A stretch of DNA of 7,211 bases from an uncultured Rhizobiaceae group bacterium (GTDB taxonomy: Bacteria > Pseudomonadota > Alphaproteobacteria > Rhizobiales > Rhizobiaceae), in the NCBI GenBank assembly GCA_938009335.1, contig CALLHT010000207.1, forward strand, positions 1 through 7,211, in the 5' to 3' direction. The translations under genes and the position numbers were made by a program. The notes beneath the pieces were generated by a model. The model ran no database searches, was not told where the DNA came from, and saw nothing but the letters and a program-made list of their open reading frames with translations. Positions 1 through 6,132 of the stretch are shown here, piece by piece (the stretch's first letter is position 1; the number at the start of each line of letters is the position of its first letter).

Positions 1-821
1 GCATTAATGTAAGCGGATAAAAGTGAATGGTAGAGAAATTTCTCTCCCATCAGCATCGCGTCTTGATAGTCACCAAACGAAGGAAGCGCTATTTCCAGAA
101 AATGTTCGATAGAAGCCTCTGCCTGTTCTGCTGTAACCGCAAACCAAAAGGGCTCCAGATCACCAAAGTGATTGCCAAAGCCGGTTTCAACAAGCTTCAG
201 AACTTCTTGAGTGATCTCATCCGGTTCAAAGCGTTTTGGCTCTGGCATGAATAAATCAGCCTTGGCAGGCTTCCGATTTTCGGCGTCATAATTCCACTTG
301 CCGCCTTCCGGGTCAGAGCCATCCATCAAGAGGTCTGTCTTGCGCCGCATATCGCGATAGAAATATTCCATCCGCAATTGTTTGCGGCCCTCAGCCCAGG
401 TTTCAAACTCTTCACGGCTGGCGATGAAGCGATCATCCGGGAGGATGTCCACGGGAAGGCTAAAGTCCGTTTCCCAGGCTTTCACCATCTCCATGACGCG
501 CCATTCGGCTGGCTCGGTGAGTATGATCTTCTCGGGCTTGTGCTTTGCAACAGCGCGCCTTATTTCGTTGGTAAACGAGCCGGTATTTCCGTCATCATCG
601 AGTTTGACGTAATCGACTTGCCAGCCTTCTTCTTTTAGCGCCTCTGCGAAATGTCGCATCGCGGAAAAGAGAAAAGCAATCTTCTTTTTGTGGTGGCGCA
701 CATAAGTTGCTTCATCCATGACCTCGCACATGAGAATACGGTCGCTCGACTGGTCTGCATCTCGCAAAGAAGACAGAGTTTTGGAAAGCTGGTCTCCCAG
801 CACAAGAATAAGTGCGCTCAT
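1..821 (-). CDS. Cryptochrome/photolyase family protein, FeS-BCP (PhrB/CryB-like) class, C-terminal part outside window
   Basis: This is the N-terminal 273 residues of a protein whose family is usually about 500 residues; it is open at the window's left edge. It starts MSALILVLGDQLS, the typical opening of the DPRP (deoxyribodipyrimidine photolyase-related) family. Further family signatures are TEPAEWR (102-108), RMEYFYRDMRRK (150-161), a segment ending GGKWNYDAENRKP (173-185), and the helical-domain motif YQDAMLMGEKFLYHSLLSA (252-270). Known members of this class carry FAD, a lumazine antenna and a 4Fe-4S cluster; they repair (6-4) photoproducts (Agrobacterium PhrB) or act in light signalling (Rhodobacter CryB). 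The FAD-proximal and cluster cysteines lie outside the window, so repair and signalling cannot be told apart here. The ATG lies 3 bases after the hydratase stop codon with no clear Shine-Dalgarno sequence, suggesting translational coupling in one operon. Confidence 0.93.
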   Translation of the reverse strand, partial: MSALILVLGDQLSKTLSSLRDADQSSDRILMCEVMDEATYVRHHKKKIAFLFSAMRHFAEALKEEGWQVDYVKLDDDGNTGSFTNEIRRAVAKHKPEKIILTEPAEWRVMEMVKAWETDFSLPVDILPDDRFIASREEFETWAEGRKQLRMEYFYRDMRRKTDLLMDGSDPEGGKWNYDAENRKPAKADLFMPEPKRFEPDEITQEVLKLVETGFGNHFGDLEPFWFAVTAEQAEASIEHFLEIALPSFGDYQDAMLMGEKFLYHSLLSAYIN

Positions 822-824
822 GCG

Positions 825-1622
825 CTAAGACGTAACGCGCATGCTCACTTCGCCAAGGCCATCAATACGGTATGTCGCAGTGTCTCCGGGTTTTGGAAAA
901 CGGGTCTTCAGTGCGCTGCCGGTCATGATGATTTCACCAGCTTTGAGTTGTTGCCCGTTTTCACTTAGATGGTTGGCGACAAACGCAACCGAGTTCAAAG
1001 GATGGCCAAGCGCGTCACCAGTATGGCCCTTTTCATCAGCGTCACCATTCCAGACGACTTCACTCGTCAGATTGCCAATATCCAAATGCTGCCAATTCTC
1101 ATTGCGTTTTCCAAGTACAATCCCGCTACACCAGCAGCGATCTGCCAAAAGCGACATCGCGTCCAAATGCGAGTAATCCGCATCGCGATCATCGATCATT
1201 TCAAAGGCGGGCATGACTGCGGAAATGTATTCCGCCACCGTTTCTTTCGTATGTTCGATATCGGTCGGAAGGTCTTTGCCAATTTCAACAGCAACTTCAA
1301 ACTCAATCCCCATTCGAATAAAATCATCCAGATTGGCTTCGTGATCATTGTCATGAACATACTCGGTTAGAATGGAACCGTAAGCGGGTTGGTCAACGCC
1401 GCACATTTCTTGAATGGCAGGTGAAGTAAGAGCAACCTTGTGGCCCGCAAATCCCGAGAAGCCCGCCTCATCCTGCATGAGTTGATAAACTTGCGCCTGA
1501 ATGTGGTACGCTTCTGCCATATCTGCTGGGCGATCGTCGCCCAATAACTGAGAAAACCGCTTACGCTCGCGCCAGCCATTGAAACGTTCGCGTGCGACGC
1601 GATGTATGAATTCGGTTCTCAT
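825..1622 (-). CDS. 2-keto-4-pentenoate hydratase / fumarylacetoacetate hydrolase (FAH) superfamily enzyme, MhpD-like
   Basis: A 265-residue protein, full length for the MhpD/DmpE/DmpH branch of the FAH superfamily. Visible motifs are GHKVALTSPAIQ (60-71, matching the lysine-containing loop of MhpD), GIEFEVAVEIG (105-115), PAFEMIDDR (138-146), GHPLNSVAFVANHL (206-219) and the C-terminal strand region GEIIMTGSALKTRFPKPGD (229-247). Glu107, Glu109 and Glu141 occupy the positions expected for the divalent-metal ligands, so the enzyme is probably active. Characterised relatives hydrate 2-hydroxypenta-2,4-dienoate or decarboxylate 4-oxalocrotonate in meta-cleavage pathways. No such pathway genes are nearby, so the substrate is unknown. 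The start is supported by AAGGGAG 9 bases upstream on this strand (1632-1638). The gene leads a two-gene unit with the photolyase and is back to back with the SDR gene. Confidence 0.88.
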   Translation of the reverse strand: MRTEFIHRVARERFNGWRERKRFSQLLGDDRPADMAEAYHIQAQVYQLMQDEAGFSGFAGHKVALTSPAIQEMCGVDQPAYGSILTEYVHDNDHEANLDDFIRMGIEFEVAVEIGKDLPTDIEHTKETVAEYISAVMPAFEMIDDRDADYSHLDAMSLLADRCWCSGIVLGKRNENWQHLDIGNLTSEVVWNGDADEKGHTGDALGHPLNSVAFVANHLSENGQQLKAGEIIMTGSALKTRFPKPGDTATYRIDGLGEVSMRVTS

Positions 1623-1626
1623 GAAT

Positions 1627-1638
1627 GGAGGCTCCCTT
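1627..1638. promoter_or_regulatory. Back-to-back ribosome binding sites of the divergent hydratase and SDR genes
   Basis: On the + strand GGAGG lies at 1627-1631. On the - strand AAGGGAG lies at 1632-1638 and precedes the hydratase ATG (1622) by 9 bases. The two sites are adjacent on opposite strands and together read GGAGGCTCCC at the core, which is nearly self-complementary. GGAGG lies inside the first codons of the longest SDR reading frame (ATG at 1625), which argues for a downstream SDR start: TTG at 1637 (5-base spacing) or ATG at 1646 (14-base spacing). No promoter could be placed in this interval because there is no non-coding space. Confidence 0.65.
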
Positions 1639-1645
1639 GGTCAGT

Positions 1646-2338
1646 ATGCAATCTTTGCCGCAAGGCTATCGGGCAATTGTCTTTGGCGCAACGGGTGGAA
1701 TTGGTTCTGCCTTCGTGAAAGTGTTGGAACGGGATTCCAAGTGTGAGGAGGTGGTAAAACTTTCCCGCTCGTCAGACCTTGCATTTGATTTAACCGATGA
1801 GAATACGATTGAGGTTGCTGCAAAGAAGCTTGATGGTGAGTTTCATTTATTGATCGATGCAACCGGATTTCTGTCAGATGCGATCATCGCGCCTGAAAAG
1901 TCATTGCGCGCGTTAAACGCTTCAACCATGGCAAAGCTTTATGAATTGAACGCCATTGGCCCCGCATTGCTCATGAAACATTTCTCGAAACTAATGCCCC
2001 GTAAAGAGCGGGCTATCTTTGCAACACTTTCGGCTCGTGTTGGTTCAATCGGTGATAATCGCTTGGGTGGGTGGTATGCGTATCGCGCTGCAAAAGCTGC
2101 GCTCAATATGATGATGAAATGCACCGCGATAGAAGTCGCGCGAACCAAGCCGGAAAGCGTATTTGTATCTCTGCATCCAGGTACTGTTGTTACATCCTTG
2201 TCTGATCCTTTCGCAGGGGACCGTGAACGGCTTTCGCCCGCAGATTCGGCACGTCAAATGCTTTCCGTGATTGATGGTTTGGGACCGGAGGAAAGCGGTA
2301 GCTTTTGGGATTTCGCAGGCAAGCGTGTAGACTGGTGA
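1646..2338 (+). CDS. Short-chain dehydrogenase/reductase (SDR), C-factor-like
   Basis: A classical SDR of about 230 residues. Numbered from the upstream in-frame ATG at 1625, it has the nucleotide-binding loop GATGGIG (21-27), DATG (78-81) in place of the usual NNAG, Asn109 in ELNAIG, Ser136 in TLSARVG, the active-site pair Tyr153/Lys157 (YRAAK) and HPGTV (184-188). The Asn-Ser-Tyr-Lys tetrad is complete, so an NAD(P)H-dependent oxidoreductase is expected; the substrate is unknown. SDRs of this C-factor type often occur beside photolyase-family genes in proteobacteria, which fits the divergent photolyase unit here. The start is uncertain. I chose ATG 1646 because GGAGG (1627-1631) can only serve a start downstream of it; ATG 1625 would add seven residues and has no Shine-Dalgarno sequence. 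The stop is one base from the next gene's ATG. Confidence 0.88.
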   Translation: MQSLPQGYRAIVFGATGGIGSAFVKVLERDSKCEEVVKLSRSSDLAFDLTDENTIEVAAKKLDGEFHLLIDATGFLSDAIIAPEKSLRALNASTMAKLYELNAIGPALLMKHFSKLMPRKERAIFATLSARVGSIGDNRLGGWYAYRAAKAALNMMMKCTAIEVARTKPESVFVSLHPGTVVTSLSDPFAGDRERLSPADSARQMLSVIDGLGPEESGSFWDFAGKRVDW

Positions 2339-2339
2339 G

Positions 2340-3398
2340 ATGCATACTGAAAAACGCGTTCGTGATTCCTTTTTTGAGCAGGCTGGTTATTGCGAAAAGC
2401 TCGGCTCAACCTTCATGCGGGATTTGTTGTCTGGTCTTGGTGAAGGACTAGACAAATCCACAGAAACCGGAAAACGGGTTTTAGAGTGGTCCGGCGGGCC
2501 TGAGCCGAAGTCTGATGCGCTTGCTCTAAGACTGGCTGGTGGGCTTCATGCCCTTGCCCGTAGCCGTATTGATGACGTTCTCTCCGGGTTTTATTCGGCT
2601 CCGGAACGAAGCGCAGAGCCCGGCTTCATTCATTCCGTTCTAGCAGCCATTAAGGACCATGACGCAAAGTTGGTGTCATGGCTTCAATTTGCACCCCAAA
2701 CCAATGAGGTTGCGAGAGCCTCTGCAATTTTCGCGGGTCTTTCAGTGATTGCAGATCGTTTCCGCATGCCATTGGCATTGCACGAAATGGGATGCAGTGG
2801 TGGCCTTAATTTGCAATGCGCCGAGTTTGGATATCGTTTCGCAGGACAGCAGTTTGGCAATCCTGATTTTGCGCTCCAACTTTCACCTGAGTGGAGCGGA
2901 AATGCACCGCCGTCACAACAATTCGAAGTGGTTTCAAGGCAAGGTTGTGATCTCAATCCGCTCTCGGTGAGTAATCCTGACCATGCTGCAAAATTGGCTG
3001 CCTATCTATGGCCTGATCAACCGGCGCGGATTGCACGGGTAGAGGCGGCTATCGAAATTGCGAAAGCATCTCCGCCCGAACTTGAAAGATCCGATGCGGC
3101 AGATTGGGTGGAGCGCAAATTCGTAGCAGGGGAAGGTGATGGAACAACCCGGGTGCTCTATGACACGATTGCTTGGAACTATTTTCCTCAAGCTGTGAAG
3201 GGTCGTATCTCAGATCATATTGAAGCCATTGGAGCACAAGCTTCGGGTACCAATCCCCTTTGTTGGCTCACGTTTGAATTTGACGAAGAGGATAGTGGCC
3301 CTTTTCTAAAGCTTCGTGCGTGGCCCATGAACGGTGAGGTTGAGGTTCTGGCCTCAGCAGACCCCCATGTTTACAGCATCAATTGGCTTTTGGAATAA
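2340..3398 (+). CDS. DUF2332 family protein, function unknown
   Basis: A 352-residue protein that matches the DUF2332 family by its ordered signatures: QAGYCEKLGS (14-23), LRLAGGLHALA (63-73), APQTNEVARA (118-127), LHEMGCSGGLNL (147-158), SRQGCDLNPL (199-208), YLWPDQPARIARV (222-234), DAADWV (252-257) and a C-terminal segment ending DPHVYSINW (341-349). The length is normal for the family and no break is seen. The E-x-G-x-S-x-G-L-N-L element resembles a Rossmann-type glycine loop of the kind found in SAM-binding proteins; that is a resemblance, not proof of methyltransferase activity. There is no signal peptide or membrane segment, so it is probably cytoplasmic. The ATG follows the SDR stop after one base with only a weak GGTGAG upstream, so it is probably translationally coupled to the SDR. 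Confidence 0.85.
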   Translation: MHTEKRVRDSFFEQAGYCEKLGSTFMRDLLSGLGEGLDKSTETGKRVLEWSGGPEPKSDALALRLAGGLHALARSRIDDVLSGFYSAPERSAEPGFIHSVLAAIKDHDAKLVSWLQFAPQTNEVARASAIFAGLSVIADRFRMPLALHEMGCSGGLNLQCAEFGYRFAGQQFGNPDFALQLSPEWSGNAPPSQQFEVVSRQGCDLNPLSVSNPDHAAKLAAYLWPDQPARIARVEAAIEIAKASPPELERSDAADWVERKFVAGEGDGTTRVLYDTIAWNYFPQAVKGRISDHIEAIGAQASGTNPLCWLTFEFDEEDSGPFLKLRAWPMNGEVEVLASADPHVYSINWLLE

Positions 3399-3399
3399 A

Positions 3400-3423
3400 T
3401 TAAATAAACACTTGTTCATTTAA
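3400..3423. promoter_or_regulatory. 24-bp near-palindrome, probable TetR-family operator
   Basis: The core AAATAAACACTTGTTCATTT (3402-3421) is an inverted repeat of the form AAAT-x-AACA-xx-TGTT-x-ATTT. It extends by TT on the left and AA on the right, so 10 of 12 symmetric base pairs match; the mismatches are the central pair and pair 3406/3417. Length, symmetry and location (40 bases upstream of the tetR ATG, in the only non-coding gap on this side) are what is expected for an autoregulatory TetR-family site. That it controls the regulator-isovaleryl-CoA dehydrogenase operon is an inference. Confidence 0.72.
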
Positions 3424-3438
3424 ATCTTGCATTATGAA
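3412..3438 (+). promoter_or_regulatory. Weak candidate promoter of the tetR-ivd operon
   Basis: TTGTTC (3412-3417) lies 15 bases before TATGAA (3433-3438). Both hexamers are imperfect and the spacing is short. The location fits: the -35-like hexamer lies in the right half of the palindrome, so a bound repressor would block polymerase. Transcription would start near 3445, giving a leader of roughly 18 bases before ATG 3463. Confidence 0.3.
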
Positions 3439-3462
3439 TTATCTTGCGTCAATGTTGCGGCC

Positions 3463-4086
3463 ATGGCGAGGACTGCAGGCTCAATTGGAACAGAAACAGC
3501 AAAGCGTGTCTTGAAAGAGGCGCTCTCTTTGTTTGCGCATCATGGATATGCGGCCGTCTCAACACGCCAAATTGCAAAAGCCTGTGGCCTGCAAGTTGGC
3601 GCGCTTTATAATCATTTCCCGACCAAGCAATCGATCTTACATGGCCTGATGTCCGCGCATATGCAGGATCTGCTGGAGGCGCTGGCAGGCTCAAACTTCT
3701 CGAATGATCCGGCGGGTGCTTTGGAAGTCTTCACGCGTTTTCATATTCGTTATCATATCGATAAACCGGAAGAAGTGTTTATCGCCTATATGGAATTGCG
3801 AAATCTGGAACCGGAACCCTACTCAGAAGTTATGAAACTTCGTCAGCAGTATGAACGAACCCTAAGAGGCATACTGCGCGACGGGCAGGCGGCCGGTGTA
3901 TTCAAGATTGATGATGTGCCGGTCACGGCCATGTCGATCATTTCCATGATGACGGGCGTAAACACCTGGTATCGCTATGGTGGGCGATTAAGTGCATCTG
4001 AAATTGAAGAAATTTACGTGAATTTGGTTTTATCCGTGGTTGGTCTGGGCAAGACTGCAACCCCGAAGCTTGAGGAGATTGCCTGA
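3463..4086 (+). CDS. TetR/AcrR family transcriptional regulator
   Basis: A 207-residue protein with the standard TetR layout. The N-terminal DNA-binding domain (about 13-60) has a helix-turn-helix in STRQIAKACGLQVGALYNHF (33-52) followed by TKQSILHGLM. It is followed by an all-helical ligand-binding and dimerisation region. The ligand cannot be read from sequence. Co-transcription with isovaleryl-CoA dehydrogenase suggests an acyl-CoA or branched-chain catabolite, by analogy with TetR-type regulators of branched-chain amino acid degradation such as LiuQ; I do not claim orthology. I chose ATG 3463 (MARTAGSIG). A TTG at 3427 extends the frame by 12 residues that do not resemble a TetR N-terminus. 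No good Shine-Dalgarno sequence precedes ATG 3463. The stop overlaps the next ATG by one base (TGATG). Confidence 0.9.
   Translation: MARTAGSIGTETAKRVLKEALSLFAHHGYAAVSTRQIAKACGLQVGALYNHFPTKQSILHGLMSAHMQDLLEALAGSNFSNDPAGALEVFTRFHIRYHIDKPEEVFIAYMELRNLEPEPYSEVMKLRQQYERTLRGILRDGQAAGVFKIDDVPVTAMSIISMMTGVNTWYRYGGRLSASEIEEIYVNLVLSVVGLGKTATPKLEEIA
4072..4077 (+). promoter_or_regulatory. Shine-Dalgarno of isovaleryl-CoA dehydrogenase
   Basis: GAGGAG lies in the last codons of tetR, 8 bases before ATG 4086. It decides in favour of that start over the in-frame ATG at 4101 (MNFGLGEE) and gives the dehydrogenase a strong site of its own despite the stop/start overlap. Confidence 0.75.
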
Positions 4087-5249
4087 TGTTTTTCACATCG
4101 ATGAATTTTGGTCTTGGTGAAGAGATTGATGCTTTGCGCGAGGCGACGCACAAATTTGCGCAAGAACGTATTAAGCCACTTGCCCAGGAAATCGATAAAT
4201 CGAATGAGTTTCCGGCTCATCTGTGGAAAGAGTTTGGCGATATGGGTCTGCTGGGTGTCACAGTAGACGAAGAATATGGCGGTGCTGGCATGGGGTATCT
4301 CGCGCATTCTGTTGCGCTTGAAGAAATTGCGCGCGCCTCTGCATCTGTTTCGCTTTCCTATGGTGCGCACTCAAATCTTTGCGTCAATCAGATTAAACTC
4401 AATGGTAACGCCGAGCAAAAAGCTAAGTATCTGCCGCGTCTTGTGTCAGGTGAACATGTGGGCGCGCTGGCCATGTCTGAACCCAGTGCTGGATCTGATG
4501 TGGTATCGATGAAATTGCGTGCGGATAAAAAGAACGACCGGTACGTTCTCAATGGAAACAAGTACTGGATCACTAACGGACCGGATGCGGATACATTGGT
4601 TGTCTACGCAAAGACCGATATGGATGCAGGCCCGCGTGGGATTACGGCCTTTTTGATTGAAAAAGAGATGAAGGGTTTTTCCACCTCGCCGCATTTCGAC
4701 AAGCTTGGCATGCGCGGCTCAAACACAGGTGAATTGATTTTTGAAGATGTGGAAGTGCCGTTCGAAAATGTGCTTGGTGAAGAGGGCAAAGGCGTAGCGG
4801 TTCTTATGTCTGGTTTGGATTATGAACGCGTTGTTTTATCGGCCATTGGGGTTGGCACAATGCACGCCTGCCTAGACGAAGTCATGCCGTATATGCATGA
4901 GCGCAAACAGTTTGGTGAGCCGATTGGTAATTTCCAGCTGATGCAGGCAAAAATCGCTGACATGTACACGGCGATGAATTCTTCACGGGCTTATCTTTAT
5001 GCCGTTGCTGCAGCGTGTGATCGGGGTGAGGTTACCCGCCAGGACGCAGCAGCCATTGTGCTCTATGCTTCAGAGCAAGCCATGCAACAGGCAGTTCAAG
5101 CAGTTCAGGCAATGGGTGGCGCAGGATATCTGAATGATTCACCTGTGTCCCGGATCATGCGCGATGCCAAGCTGATGGAAATTGGCGCAGGTACTTCAGA
5201 AATCCGCCGCATGTTATGTGGTCGTGAGTTGATGAAAGAAACTGCATAA
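4086..5249 (+). CDS. ivd: Isovaleryl-CoA dehydrogenase (acyl-CoA dehydrogenase family)
   Basis: This flavoenzyme oxidises isovaleryl-CoA to 3-methylcrotonyl-CoA in leucine degradation and passes electrons to ETF. The 387 residues are full length for a bacterial enzyme. Signatures closely resemble the eukaryotic enzyme: GAHSNLCVNQIKLNGN (93-108), GALAMSEPSAGSDVVSMKL (126-144), NGNKYWITNGPDAD (156-169), DKLGMRGSNTGELIFEDV (205-222), LMSGLDYERVVL (240-251) and the C-terminal MEIGAGTSEIRR (364-375). Most acyl-CoA dehydrogenases carry the catalytic Glu in the last motif (the E of YEGTS). Here that position is Ala369, and Glu247 in LDYER takes the place used by isovaleryl-CoA dehydrogenase, which separates it from short- and medium-chain paralogues. 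The usual partners (methylcrotonyl-CoA carboxylase, HMG-CoA lyase) are not in this window. Confidence 0.94.
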   Translation: MFFTSMNFGLGEEIDALREATHKFAQERIKPLAQEIDKSNEFPAHLWKEFGDMGLLGVTVDEEYGGAGMGYLAHSVALEEIARASASVSLSYGAHSNLCVNQIKLNGNAEQKAKYLPRLVSGEHVGALAMSEPSAGSDVVSMKLRADKKNDRYVLNGNKYWITNGPDADTLVVYAKTDMDAGPRGITAFLIEKEMKGFSTSPHFDKLGMRGSNTGELIFEDVEVPFENVLGEEGKGVAVLMSGLDYERVVLSAIGVGTMHACLDEVMPYMHERKQFGEPIGNFQLMQAKIADMYTAMNSSRAYLYAVAAACDRGEVTRQDAAAIVLYASEQAMQQAVQAVQAMGGAGYLNDSPVSRIMRDAKLMEIGAGTSEIRRMLCGRELMKETA

Positions 5250-5758
5250 TGCGGAAGATCGCCACACGTCTGTTCATTTGTTCTTGCCTGTCTGCTTCTG
5301 GCAGTGCGTACGCGGAGGATCTCTCGTTAGATATTTCTCATACCGAGGTGTGTTTGGTCGAGAAAAACGATGATGAACGGATGCCGTGCATCGGTGCGTC
5401 AGCGAATGTCTGCATGAACTCAGAAGCGGGCGGATCCACGGTCGGAATGGGCTTTTGTCTGGATGAAGAATTGCAGTGGTGGGACGCAAGATTGAACCGT
5501 GTCTACAGTGCCTATCTGGCGAAAGAAACGGCAGATGATCAAGACAATGCTAGCAGCAGTTTTACACCCCCTGCCAAAGCGCCTGCGCTCAAAGAAATGC
5601 AACGCACATGGATCAAATACCGTGATGCACTATGTGAGCACGCCGCGGTGCAATGGGGCGGGGGAACCGGACAGGGCCCTGCATTCCTTGATTGCCTTTT
5701 GCGTGAGACAGGCCGGCAGGTCTTTGTGCTGGAAGATAGGATGAACGCGTGGGAATAG
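5249..5758 (+). CDS. Secreted LprI-like (DUF1311) protein
   Basis: A 169-residue exported protein. Residues 1-22 form a Sec signal peptide (Arg/Lys-rich start, short hydrophobic core, cleavage expected after AYA). The mature part has the LprI/DUF1311 pattern: CLDEELQWWDARLNRVYSAYL (70-90, read in two parts around WWDARLNRVY), then LKEMQRTWIKYRDALC (114-129), GGGTGQGP (137-144) and DCLLRETGRQ (148-157). Six cysteines (35, 47, 55, 70, 129, 149) remain after cleavage and could form three disulfides in the periplasm. LprI of Mycobacterium is a lysozyme inhibitor; most DUF1311 proteins have no known role, and inhibition is not established here. It is not a clear lipoprotein, because C11/C13 do not sit in a good lipobox. 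The ATG overlaps the ivd stop by one base (TAATG), so translation is probably coupled. A periplasmic protein in a catabolic operon is odd. Confidence 0.82.
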   Translation: MRKIATRLFICSCLSASGSAYAEDLSLDISHTEVCLVEKNDDERMPCIGASANVCMNSEAGGSTVGMGFCLDEELQWWDARLNRVYSAYLAKETADDQDNASSSFTPPAKAPALKEMQRTWIKYRDALCEHAAVQWGGGTGQGPAFLDCLLRETGRQVFVLEDRMNAWE

Positions 5759-5766
5759 TGAGTGCT

Positions 5767-6132
5767 TTAGCGAACCTTGATTTTGATAGAGCCTTCGGCC
5801 AGCCTTTCGCGGGCGGCCTTTTCCAGCGTTTCAGCGATCCATTGGTTTATCGACTTTGCATCATACGTCGCAGCAGAAGCAACCATCTCATGGATTTCAG
5901 GAGCGATGCGGACGGCAAGCTTACCCGACTTTGGTTTTTGCGGTTCTTGTCCCCATTTTTCGCAAGCCTCAAGATAATCATCAACGCTGGCTTCAAACTC
6001 TTTTTGGATGTCTTCAATGGTTGCAGCTTCAAAATGAACTACATCACGAATACCCTGAACCCATCCATGGAAAGCTTTATCCTCTGCTTCGTACCAAAAT
6101 TCCGGGTTATATCCCTTGTAATTCTTAATCAT
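5767..6132 (-). CDS. hicB: HicB family antitoxin
   Basis: A 121-residue antitoxin of a type II HicAB system. The N-terminal half (about 4-60) is the HicB partial RNase-H-like fold: YKGYNPEFWYEAED, FHGWVQGIRDVVHFEA (21-36) and EFEASVDDYLEACEKWG (45-61). It normally covers the toxin. The C-terminal half is a ribbon-helix-helix DNA-binding domain: GKLAVRIAPEIHEMVASAA (70-88) then SINQWIAETLEKAA (94-107). This domain would bind the operator upstream of hicA. The gene lies downstream of hicA and its ATG overlaps the hicA stop by four bases (ATGA), which favours coupled synthesis. The stop is only 8 bases from the stop of the convergent LprI-like gene. Confidence 0.93.
   Translation of the reverse strand: MIKNYKGYNPEFWYEAEDKAFHGWVQGIRDVVHFEAATIEDIQKEFEASVDDYLEACEKWGQEPQKPKSGKLAVRIAPEIHEMVASAATYDAKSINQWIAETLEKAARERLAEGSIKIKVR

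Noticed and set aside
378..638. Rightward open frames within 27-968
   Set aside because: They are shadows of the leftward photolyase and hydratase genes, with no family resemblance and no plausible ribosome binding sites.
1579..1610. TTGAAA ... TATGAA as a promoter for the SDR gene inside the hydratase coding region
   Set aside because: The spacer is 20 bases, too long for a normal sigma-70 promoter, and the hexamer within normal spacing is poor.
1450..1800. RpoE/ChrR-type (singlet-oxygen sigma factor) promoter upstream of the photolyase or SDR units
   Set aside because: I looked on both strands for a TGATCC-like -35 with a TAAG-like -10 at about 18 bases and found none in this stretch.
3427..3462. 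TTG start at 3427 adding 12 residues to the TetR protein
   Set aside because: The added residues do not look like a TetR N-terminus, and the likely -10 element falls inside this stretch.
5090..5112. Tandem 9-base near-repeat (CAGTTCAAG/CAGTTCAGG) in ivd
   Set aside because: It encodes AVQAVQ in a helix whose length matches the family, so it is ordinary coding sequence rather than an expansion.
5790..5835. GC-rich inverted segments (GGCC...GGCC) as a terminator inside the 3' end of hicB
   Set aside because: The arms are short and imperfect with no T-tract in the right place on either strand.
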